The position numbers and the translations under genes are program-made. Positions 1-4,848 of a DNA stretch of 5,962 bases are shown piece by piece. The DNA is from Bacteroidota bacterium. Its GTDB lineage: Bacteria; Bacteroidota; Bacteroidia; Flavobacteriales; Crocinitomicaceae. Position 1 is the stretch's first letter. Every line of letters begins with the position of its first letter. The stretch spans positions 1 through 5,962 of the forward strand of contig JAKQEZ010000450.1 in the NCBI GenBank assembly GCA_029558435.1, given 5' to 3'. The notes beneath the pieces are model-generated. The model was not told where the DNA came from. It searched no databases and saw only the letters and a list, made by a program, of their open reading frames with translations.

Positions 1-138
1 CTAATTTATTATTTGCGGGAGCAACACAAAAAAATGCAAGCTTCAAAACAAGAAATAAACAAACCAACTCAAAAAAAAACATCATTAATTAAGGTAATGC
101 CGAAACAATACGGACACTTTAAAAAATACGGCTTATGA
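1..138 (+). CDS. 3' end of a Lys/Gln-rich protein cut by the window edge, or a 34-aa peptide starting at 34
   Basis: This frame is open from the window edge and stops at a TGA (136-138) that overlaps the ATG of the next gene in an ATGA motif. The same arrangement recurs further down the window and is the main reason to believe the frame. The visible part is basic and polar, rich in Lys and Gln, and ends in a short Tyr/Gly/His stretch; no domain is recognisable. An internal ATG at 34 would give a 34-residue peptide, so it cannot be said whether this is a truncated larger gene or a complete tiny one. Frame 3 is also open from the edge, ending at TAA 90-92, and could instead be the C-terminus of the upstream gene with the small peptide overlapping it. 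Function unknown. Confidence 0.4.
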   Translation, partial: LIYYLREQHKKMQASKQEINKPTQKKTSLIKVMPKQYGHFKKYGL

Positions 139-638
139 AAAAACAGACATCAATTATTTATTGGTCTATTTGGTCCATAGTTCATTTATTGGTTTTATTA
201 CTAATGTTGTCATGTTCACCAATTAAACGCCTAGAACGTTTTGAAAAAAGACACCCTTATTTGTTTGAAAGCATCAAAGACACCGTTGTAATTGAAGACA
301 CAATTCGCACAACAATACCATCAAAAAACGCAGATTCTACAATCAATTTAGACACGTTTTTAAACAAAAAGCATTTTAGTTTTTCAGAAAACGGAATAAA
401 TGTAGATTTATCAATAGACAGTAACAGAAATTTAGCGGTAAAAGCAAAAACAAACCCAGAAAAAATAGAAATACCGTATAAAAAAACCGTTGAAGTAAAC
501 AAATATGCAATAAAACCAATTCCAAAAAAGACATTTTGGCAACAAATGGAGCTTTTTTTCATTTGGGCGGTTTGGATTCTGTTTATCATAGTGGTTATTT
601 ATCAACTAACTAAGGCAATTAACAACAAAAATCGTTGA
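135..638 (+). CDS. Lipoprotein with C-terminal membrane anchor, candidate unimolecular spanin (u-spanin)
   Basis: The 167-residue protein has a hydrophobic N-terminal signal (about residues 7-25) ending in a lipobox-like LMLSC with the acylated Cys at 27. A periplasmic stretch of about 110 residues follows, then one C-terminal transmembrane segment (about 139-158, rich in Trp/Phe/Ile) and a short basic tail. Lipid anchor at one end and inner-membrane anchor at the other is the defining architecture of u-spanins such as phage T1 gp11, which disrupt the outer membrane in the last step of lysis. The residues just after the Cys (SPIKRLERFEKRHP, then DTVVIEDTI) resemble small lipoproteins I recall from Bacteroidota phages; this is memory, not a search. 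It overlaps the preceding frame by 4 bases, suggesting translational coupling. Alternatively it could be a structural lipoprotein of a membrane-containing virion. Architecture is clear; the role is inferred. Confidence 0.65.
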   Translation: MKKQTSIIYWSIWSIVHLLVLLLMLSCSPIKRLERFEKRHPYLFESIKDTVVIEDTIRTTIPSKNADSTINLDTFLNKKHFSFSENGINVDLSIDSNRNLAVKAKTNPEKIEIPYKKTVEVNKYAIKPIPKKTFWQQMELFFIWAVWILFIIVVIYQLTKAINNKNR

Positions 639-715
639 TATTCAAGCAAAACCGCAAAGTGTTATTTCCACTCCTTACAACTTTGCAATCTAATTTATAA
701 ACATTCAAAAATCGC

Positions 716-850
716 ATGAAAGCACAAAAAGTTATCGGGATTATTTCCCTTGTTTTGGTTGCAGGTGTATTGGGTTTCACTATCTATTCGCACTTTGCAA
801 ACCGTAAAAAAAATGAATCAACAGAATCAGCAGTTGAAGAAACAGTTTAA
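716..850 (+). CDS. 44-residue single-pass membrane protein
   Basis: ATG 716 to TAA 848-850 encodes 44 residues: a short basic start (MKAQK), a hydrophobic segment at about 6-25 (VIGIISLVLVAGVLGFTIY), a basic HFANRKK stretch, and an acidic Ser/Glu tail. This layout, one membrane helix plus a short charged tail, matches the other small proteins of the window. It sits 77 bases after the spanin candidate and 20 bases before the capsid candidate, filling what would otherwise be a 230-base gap. By charge the basic region after the helix should face the cytoplasm or, in a virion, the DNA. It may be a minor virion membrane protein; a holin role is possible for such a small peptide but nothing specific supports it. 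No family recognised. Confidence 0.65.
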   Translation: MKAQKVIGIISLVLVAGVLGFTIYSHFANRKKNESTESAVEETV

Positions 851-870
851 AAACAAAAAAGTTAAAGAAA

Positions 871-1629
871 ATGTCAAATAGAGCAGAATTTATCAAAGCA
901 GAATTAAAAAGAAAGACAGGAAATCAAGGTTTACTTTCTTTTGCAAATGGAATTAAAAACGTGATTGGTGCACGTGCGACAGGTTCAAATATTCGTTTGC
1001 GTTTAATCAATCAATGGGCAACAGACGTAGTAGTATTAATTGCGCCAAAAATGTTATTGGGTACATCAGACGGTGCAACAGCATTGGCAAGCGATTTAGG
1101 TTTACCAACTGGTATTCCTTTTTACACACCGTCATCAGCAGAAACTGGAGGTACGGGAAAAAACTTCACGATTGCTTCATTAGACCCAGCACAAAAATTG
1201 GCAATCATTGCTAGTCAGTTGAGCAACGAACCAACTCAAATCACAGGTATTTCAATGAAATCCTACACTACTGCTGGAATTCCAGAAAACACCAACTACG
1301 GAAACTCTTTAATCCATTATAGAGTAAGCCATTTGGAAGAAACAAAACGTTCTACACCGTTGAATTTCGATGCGTTCCAAAACTCAAAAGACGTTTCAAC
1401 TGAAATCTTGAAAATTGATTTGGTTAAAAACAACTTTATGGGGCTTGTTTCTCAAAAAGACGTGTTAGCAATTCAAATCAATGCTGGAACACGCATGGAT
1501 TTAACCTTACACATTGGCGCAAGAGCATCAATGGAAGAGTTTACATTCCGTGAAATTAAAGCTGGTGCAGAAGTATTGCGCGAACAATTTGGAAACGAAG
1601 AATTGTTTGACGGAAGTTGCAACTGTTAA
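871..1629 (+). CDS. Candidate major capsid protein (soluble, beta-rich, 252 aa)
   Basis: This is the only mid-sized soluble protein in the first two thirds of the window; nearly every neighbour is a single-pass membrane protein. The 252 residues show no signal peptide or membrane helix. They contain a basic N-terminal stretch, then many alternating hydrophobic/polar segments that look like beta strands (for example residues 40-57 around NIRLRLINQWATDVVVLIA, and 199-220 around LAIQINAGTRMDLTLHIGA), with Gly/Thr/Ser/Pro-rich loops between. The C-terminus ends in CNC. Size is close to the smallest double jelly-roll capsid proteins (PM2 P2 is in this range). A strong terminator follows directly, as expected for a gene needing separate high expression. 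The A-rich leader (AAAGAAA before ATG) is typical of Bacteroidota starts. The capsid role is inferred from context and composition; I cannot demonstrate a jelly-roll fold by eye. Another abundant virion protein, such as a penton, is the alternative. Confidence 0.5.
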   Translation: MSNRAEFIKAELKRKTGNQGLLSFANGIKNVIGARATGSNIRLRLINQWATDVVVLIAPKMLLGTSDGATALASDLGLPTGIPFYTPSSAETGGTGKNFTIASLDPAQKLAIIASQLSNEPTQITGISMKSYTTAGIPENTNYGNSLIHYRVSHLEETKRSTPLNFDAFQNSKDVSTEILKIDLVKNNFMGLVSQKDVLAIQINAGTRMDLTLHIGARASMEEFTFREIKAGAEVLREQFGNEELFDGSCNC

Positions 1630-1654
1630 CAATAAACACTAATAATTATCTTAT

Positions 1655-1687
1655 AAACCTCACTCCACCAATGGGGTGAGGTTTTTT
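1655..1687 (+). terminator. Intrinsic terminator after the capsid candidate
   Basis: A near-perfect inverted repeat has left arm 1656-1666 (AACCTCACTCC), a six-base loop (1667-1672) and right arm 1673-1683 (GGGGTGAGGTT), with a single T-G wobble. A1655 can add one A-T pair, and the U-tract runs 1682-1687. The stem is GC-rich in an AT-rich background and lies 26 bases past the capsid stop and 13 bases before the next ATG. It should stop or attenuate transcription from the left. Genes from 1701 onward must then rely on read-through or on a promoter I cannot identify. The reverse strand lacks a T-tract after the stem, so it is directional. Confidence 0.9.
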
Positions 1688-1700
1688 AATTAAAAACATC

Positions 1701-1964
1701 ATGGCAGAAGAAACAAAAAACACCACCTCAAAAGAAACCTCAAAACAAATGAACACAGGTTGGGTGGGCACCTTAATTAACACGGTTGGCGATATGGCTA
1801 AAGGCTTTAATTATAAAGCGCAAGAAAACGAAATTGAATTAGCACGGTTACAAGCAGAATCTGCTAAAGCAACGCAACCAGCTCCACAAGACAACAAAAA
1901 AATGCTTTACATAGGCGTTGCCGTTGTTGTTGTTATAGTATTAATTGTCGCACTTAAAAAATAG
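1701..1964 (+). CDS. 87-residue C-terminally anchored membrane protein
   Basis: The N-terminal 18 residues are polar and Thr/Lys/Glu-rich. A probable amphipathic helix follows at about 20-57 (from GWVGTLINTVGDMAKGF through ENEIELARLQAESAK), then a Pro/Ala/Gln linker, and one very hydrophobic C-terminal helix at about 68-85 ending in LKK. The helix with its positively charged tail implies that the C-terminus faces the cytoplasm or virion interior and the N-terminal domain projects outward. The ATG lies 13 bases after the terminator stem, and the next gene starts 5 bases after this stop. It is probably a minor virion membrane protein, inferred from context. No family recognised. Confidence 0.75.
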   Translation: MAEETKNTTSKETSKQMNTGWVGTLINTVGDMAKGFNYKAQENEIELARLQAESAKATQPAPQDNKKMLYIGVAVVVVIVLIVALKK

Positions 1965-1969
1965 AACAA

Positions 1970-2563
1970 ATGACAGTAGAAGAGTACACACAGAGAAATA
2001 AGGACATACAAGAATCAATTACTAAATTACAGGCACAAGCAACGGCATTGCGCTCACAAGCTGGTTCAGCAGATACAAATTCGCAAGAATGGTTGAATAA
2101 TATTGGAAATTGCTCCAAAGGCACAAAATCACAAAAAGCCGCGTGTGAAAAGGATGCAGAATGGAAACGTCAAAAAGCGGCTTCATCCAAAGCAACTGCA
2201 AACGCATTACGTGAACAGGCAACTACTATTGAATCTAAAACAATTCCAGATTTGAGAAAAGAGTTTGACAACAACGTGAAAATGATTGCACAGGCTCAAC
2301 AATCATCAGCGGAGGTTGCAAAATTATTGGCTCAATCTGGAAAGACAGAACAATCCGTTGAAATTGAAAGCAATGCAAATGCAGAAGCAACAAAAACAAC
2401 CGCAGAAATAACCGCAAAGGCAAATGCACAAGCAATTCAAGCAAATGCACAAGCCGATGCAGACGGCAAAAAGAAAAGAAACATGATTTTTATGATCGTT
2501 GGAGCCGTTGTTGCTTTGGGAGCAATTATTTTCTTGATTAAAAAGTTTAAAAAGAAAGGGTAG
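1970..2563 (+). CDS. Ala-rich coiled-coil protein with C-terminal membrane anchor
   Basis: The 197 residues are dominated by Ala, Gln, Lys and Glu with heptad-like spacing at about 5-35 and 60-165, predicting a long helical coiled coil. Two cysteines (C48, C59) bracket a short Gly/Ser/Lys loop and could form a disulfide, which would suit an extracytoplasmic domain. The segment at about 136-165 is low in complexity (NANAEA, AKANAQA, IQANAQA). It includes a seven-residue tandem repeat visible in the DNA at 2420-2454. One membrane helix (about 171-190) ends with the very basic tail KKFKKKG. The helix plus basic tail matches the genes on both sides, so all may be inserted the same way. A stalk, fibre or membrane-scaffold role in the virion is plausible but unproven. 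Confidence 0.75.
   Translation: MTVEEYTQRNKDIQESITKLQAQATALRSQAGSADTNSQEWLNNIGNCSKGTKSQKAACEKDAEWKRQKAASSKATANALREQATTIESKTIPDLRKEFDNNVKMIAQAQQSSAEVAKLLAQSGKTEQSVEIESNANAEATKTTAEITAKANAQAIQANAQADADGKKKRNMIFMIVGAVVALGAIIFLIKKFKKKG
2420..2454 (+). repeat. Short in-frame direct repeat (21-base period)
   Basis: The 14-base word GCAAATGCACAAGC occurs at 2420-2433 and again at 2441-2454, offset by 21 bases, or exactly seven codons. At the protein level this gives AKANAQA then IQANAQA, one heptad repeated, so it looks like coiled-coil extension by slippage or tandem duplication. Confidence 0.6.
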
Positions 2564-2564
2564 T

Positions 2565-2762
2565 ATGAACGCAAAAACAGTTTCTGAACAAATGGCAGGT
2601 TATGTTATCAACGTAAACTTGCCCGATTGGAAGAGCCAATCACAAGAAAGCAAGAACGCTCAACAAGTAAAAGCAGACGAGTTAAAAAAACGTCAAATTA
2701 TTGTTGCTGGAGCTGTTTTGGCAGTTTTAATCGTCGCACTAATTTTTATCCGTAAAAAATGA
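2565..2762 (+). CDS. 65-residue C-terminally anchored membrane protein
   Basis: The polar N-terminal domain (residues 1-44) contains a short hydrophobic patch (AGYVINVNLPDW, 11-22) and a Gln/Lys/Ser-rich helix-like stretch. A single membrane helix at about 45-62 ends in IRKK. The ATG begins one base after the TAG of the preceding gene, and the final TGA overlaps the next ATG (ATGA, 2759-2762), so its translation is probably coupled on both sides. The membrane segment (AVLAVLIVALIFIRKK) resembles that of the 87-residue protein at 1701 (VVVIVLIVALKK). The two may be diverged paralogues, although hydrophobic helices converge easily. Probable minor virion membrane protein; no family recognised. 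Confidence 0.7.
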   Translation: MNAKTVSEQMAGYVINVNLPDWKSQSQESKNAQQVKADELKKRQIIVAGAVLAVLIVALIFIRKK

Positions 2763-2878
2763 ATCTTGAAACAGAAGTTAAATTAAACCAGCACAACTTA
2801 GTAATGATAGGTTTAACGGTTGCAATCGTTGCCACATTCATTGTTTTGGTTGTAAAAATATCAAAAAGAAATGCTTAA
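2759..2878 (+). CDS. 39-residue single-pass membrane protein
   Basis: ATG 2759 overlaps the TGA of the preceding gene in an ATGA, and the frame closes at TAA 2876-2878, eight bases inside the next gene. The product is MNLETEVKLNQHN, then a membrane helix at about 14-32 (LVMIGLTVAIVATFIVLVV), then the basic tail KISKRNA. Without it there would be a 108-base gap in an otherwise gapless operon. Overlaps at both ends and the same helix-plus-basic-tail pattern as its neighbours make it a real gene despite its size. It is probably a minor component of the virion membrane; no family recognised. Confidence 0.7.
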   Translation: MNLETEVKLNQHNLVMIGLTVAIVATFIVLVVKISKRNA

Positions 2879-3302
2879 CAACTTTAAAAAAGCAAGCCCA
2901 TTAATGCAAGTAACGGTAATTGTTATTGTACTTGTTTTAATTGTATTGGCGTTAAAATTTTTTCGTTCATTTTTAGAAAATTCCAAAATCAAAAGCGAAA
3001 GTTTGGGCGAAGAATTGGCACTAGAAGCGCAAGGAGTACAACAAAGCTACTCAACAGCAAAATACAAACAATTTGCCAATAAACTTTATGTAGCATTTGA
3101 CGGAATGGGAACAGACGAAAACGCAGTTTATTCTGTTTTTGGACAAATGAACAACGATTTGGACATCATAAAGCTAAACACGGCTTTTGGAATTAAAGAA
3201 GAAACGGATTTAACGGGGTGGATTCTTTCAGAATTATCCAGCTCCGAGTTAATGAAGCTAAACAACATTCTTGCAAACAAAGGAATCAATCACCAATACT
3301 AA
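2871..3302 (+). CDS. Membrane-anchored protein with an annexin-repeat-like domain
   Basis: The 143 residues comprise a short basic start, one membrane helix at about 13-31, a linker at 32-60, and a globular helical domain at about 64-140. That domain reads like a single annexin repeat. KLYVAFDGMGTDENAVYSVF (71-90) parallels the annexin KAMKGLGTDEDAI-type motif, and LSELSS (119-124) parallels the annexin LKSELSG. In annexins a type II calcium site uses the GxGT backbone plus an acidic residue about 40 positions later. Here GMGT is 78-81 and E121 lies 40 after T81, so the ligand pattern is preserved. The domain would lie outside the membrane. It overlaps the 39-residue gene by 8 bases and sits 3 bases before the next. 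Role unknown; calcium- or lipid-dependent adhesion to membrane is a hypothesis. Resemblance was judged by eye. Confidence 0.75.
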   Translation: MLNNFKKASPLMQVTVIVIVLVLIVLALKFFRSFLENSKIKSESLGEELALEAQGVQQSYSTAKYKQFANKLYVAFDGMGTDENAVYSVFGQMNNDLDIIKLNTAFGIKEETDLTGWILSELSSSELMKLNNILANKGINHQY

Positions 3303-3305
3303 AAA

Positions 3306-3548
3306 ATGAACACAGACTTATTAAATATTTTAACTCCGTTTGCTTCGGCTGGTTTAACGTGGTTTTTAGCTCGCAGAAAATACCGTGCAGAAAGCAAGGC
3401 AAATGAATTGGAAAACGTGGAAAAAGCTATTTCAATTTGGAAAAATTTGGCTATGGACTTGAAAAAGGAAGTTGAGCAATTGAAAACGGAATTAATTGAA
3501 CACAAACAACAAATTGACAATTTAAGAAAACTCGTAAAAGCAAAATGA
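3306..3548 (+). CDS. 80-residue N-terminally anchored coiled-coil protein
   Basis: A hydrophobic segment at about 4-22 (DLLNILTPFASAGLTWFLA) is followed by a basic RRKYR stop-transfer cluster and a long charged helix at about 33-78 (NELENVEKAISIWKNL through DNLRKLVKAK) with coiled-coil heptads. The positive cluster after the helix implies a cytoplasmic or virion-interior coil. It resembles small proteins of this layout that I recall near lysis genes in Bacteroidota phages, but I cannot assign a family. The TGA overlaps the muramidase ATG (ATGA, 3545-3548), tying its expression to that gene. It may be a partner or regulator of the lytic enzyme, a holin-like protein, or a virion membrane protein. 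Confidence 0.7.
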   Translation: MNTDLLNILTPFASAGLTWFLARRKYRAESKANELENVEKAISIWKNLAMDLKKEVEQLKTELIEHKQQIDNLRKLVKAK

Positions 3549-4219
3549 AAAACATTGATTTAAAAACGGTTGCTATTGTTCTAGCTATTTCAATAGCGGT
3601 TGTTTTTGTTGGTCAATATTTAATGAATAAATTTTTAAACGTGATGTTATTATCCAAATTAGTACCATTTATGAAAAAATGGGAGGGAGGTTTATCCCGA
3701 GATCCAAATGATACGGCTTCTAGTTATCCAGCTCCATGGACATATAAAGGCGTTACAGGTTGGCACACCAATAAAGGGATAACTTATAAAGCATTTGTTT
3801 CAAATGCTCAAAAATTAGGATACGCACCCACGGCAGAAAATTTTTTCAATATGCCCGATGATATTTGGCTAAAAATACTCAAAGGCTCTTATATGGCTTC
3901 TTTTCCTCTCAATAAAATTTCTCACTTGCCACGTATTCAAGCCGTCATTATTTCGTGGTCATGGGGTTCTGGCGTGGCAGGTGCAGAAAGATATTTAGCA
4001 AACTTTCAACGTGAAGAAATGGGAATAAAAGACAGCAATATTACTAAGGAGGAAATCATCAAAAACTTTGCTTTGCGCGTCAACCCCCTAAATGAGTTAG
4101 ACTGGTTTAACAAATTATGTGATAGACGTTTAGAAGATTTTAAAAAAATGGCAACATGGAACGTTCACGGCAAAGGGTGGACAAACAGATTAAACGAATT
4201 TAGAACAATTTTATCTTAA
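3545..4219 (+). CDS. Membrane-anchored GH108-type peptidoglycan muramidase
   Basis: The 224-residue enzyme has one N-terminal membrane helix (about 8-24). The catalytic domain opens with LVPFMKKWEGGLSRDP (39-54), the GH108 signature in which the Glu of EGG (E47) is the presumed catalytic acid. THE conserved TNKGIT follows at 75-80, with an internal stretch (about 57-74, PAPWTYKGVTGWH) longer than the spacing I recall for typical GH108 proteins. A WSWGSG core helix motif (138-143) is next. The C-terminal part (187-219, WFNKLCDRRLEDF, KGWTNRLNEF) matches the peptidoglycan-binding-like half usual in this family. It should cleave the glycan strand of murein on the outer face of the inner membrane. 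Permanent anchoring without a cleavable signal fits either a virion membrane protein that drills through murein on entry, or an endolysin held at the membrane. It overlaps the coiled-coil gene by 4 bases and is followed by a murein-binding gene. Confidence 0.85.
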   Translation: MKNIDLKTVAIVLAISIAVVFVGQYLMNKFLNVMLLSKLVPFMKKWEGGLSRDPNDTASSYPAPWTYKGVTGWHTNKGITYKAFVSNAQKLGYAPTAENFFNMPDDIWLKILKGSYMASFPLNKISHLPRIQAVIISWSWGSGVAGAERYLANFQREEMGIKDSNITKEEIIKNFALRVNPLNELDWFNKLCDRRLEDFKKMATWNVHGKGWTNRLNEFRTILS

Positions 4220-4224
4220 AAAAA

Positions 4225-4605
4225 ATGAAAAAAATCAGCACACCAACAAAAATTTTGATTGCCGTAATAATATTGGTTATCATTATTGTTGTTATCCGTA
4301 AAAAGCGAGCTAAACAAGCCGAGGAAACAACCATTAAAACACCTAATAAAGCAGTTACTGGCATTACCACCAAACCAGCTTTGATTTGCGAAAATACAAC
4401 ACCGTTAAAAAAAGGTAGTAAATGCGACAGAGTAGAATGGGCGCAGTATGAAATCAACAAGGTTGCAAGCAAAATTGGTATTGCAAAACTTGCACAAGAC
4501 GGAATTTTCGGAACAAAAACAGAAGCTGCATTTAAAAAATTGTTGGGCAAAACATCAGCAAGTTATGCAGAAGTAAGAAATAAAGTAGCAGAAATTAACA
4601 GTTAA
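4225..4605 (+). CDS. Membrane-anchored peptidoglycan-binding-domain protein
   Basis: The 126 residues have a basic N-terminus, one membrane helix at about 9-24, a strongly basic RKKRAK cluster, a Thr/Lys-rich linker (32-52), and a C-terminal domain at about 55-122. That domain carries the hallmarks of the PG_binding_1 fold: PLKKGSKCDRVEWAQYEIN (60-78) matches the usual LKKGSKGxxVxxLQxxLN start, and DGIFGTKTEAAFKKLL (92-107) matches the family's DGIFGpkTeaAv core. Cys55 and Cys67 could pair at the domain's base. It starts 5 bases after the muramidase stop, so catalytic and murein-binding functions sit in adjacent genes, each with its own anchor. Likely a virion or lysis component that holds the membrane to murein. 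Confidence 0.8.
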   Translation: MKKISTPTKILIAVIILVIIIVVIRKKRAKQAEETTIKTPNKAVTGITTKPALICENTTPLKKGSKCDRVEWAQYEINKVASKIGIAKLAQDGIFGTKTEAAFKKLLGKTSASYAEVRNKVAEINS

Positions 4606-4607
4606 AA

Positions 4608-4838
4608 ATGAAGACACAGACAAAATACATTATTGGCGCAGTTGCTTTGGTAGCAGTTGTTGCCGTTGTTTATTTCTTATTGAAAAAGAAAAAAGAAACA
4701 GGAAGTTTTAACCCCCTTGCAAAATCAACCATTCCAGCAGAAGTGTTGGCAGAACCCGTTGAAGATTGGGAGGGCGAAGTATTAGAATTTCAAGGGGTGA
4801 AATATACACCAGTTAACGGAGTGTGGCAAACAGTTTAA
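4608..4838 (+). CDS. 76-residue N-terminally anchored membrane protein
   Basis: A membrane helix at about 8-25 is followed by a run of lysines (KKKK, 26-29), a Pro/Ala-rich linker, and a short acidic then beta-like C-terminus (DWEGEVLEFQGVKYTPVNGVWQTV), which may fold as a small beta hairpin. The start lies 2 bases after the preceding TAA. The Lys run directly after the helix predicts that this small domain faces the cytoplasm or virion interior. It sits between the murein-binding gene and the spike candidate; a virion membrane role is likely from context only. No family recognised. Confidence 0.7.
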   Translation: MKTQTKYIIGAVALVAVVAVVYFLLKKKKETGSFNPLAKSTIPAEVLAEPVEDWEGEVLEFQGVKYTPVNGVWQTV

Positions 4839-4848
4839 AAAAAGTAGT

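Noticed and set aside
3..92. Alternative reading of the left edge in frame 3, ending at TAA 90-92
   Set aside because: It is open and protein-like, so it cannot be excluded. The frame ending in the ATGA overlap fits the operon style better, so this one is mentioned but not listed.
257..589. Reverse-strand open frame inside the lipoprotein gene
   Set aside because: It lies wholly within a well-supported gene, and the reading is a low-quality Phe/Ser/Ile-rich complement with no leader or neighbours on that strand.
654..686. Inverted repeat GCAAAGT / ACTTTGC after the spanin candidate, as a possible terminator
   Set aside because: The stem is only seven pairs with a 19-base loop, competes with a four-pair inner hairpin, and has no following T-tract.
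639..715. Possible Bacteroidota promoter (TTTG and TAnnTTTG) before the 44-residue gene and capsid gene
   Set aside because: The closest match, TACAACTTTG, has the wrong spacing within the -7 element, and no convincing -33 element is placed correctly.
1014..1214. Second forward frame within the capsid candidate
   Set aside because: It is rich in Arg, Asn and Cys, unlike the other proteins here, and is fully embedded in the longer frame.
4200..4550. Reverse-strand open frame antisense to the peptidoglycan-binding gene
   Set aside because: Its apparent hydrophobicity comes from complementing Lys/Glu codons of a gene with a recognisable domain.
716..4838. Filamentous (inovirus-like) phage module
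   Set aside because: Small membrane proteins would fit, but there is no Zot-like ATPase, no typical major coat protein with signal peptide, and a murein hydrolase plus spanin candidate point to a lytic, capsid-forming phage.
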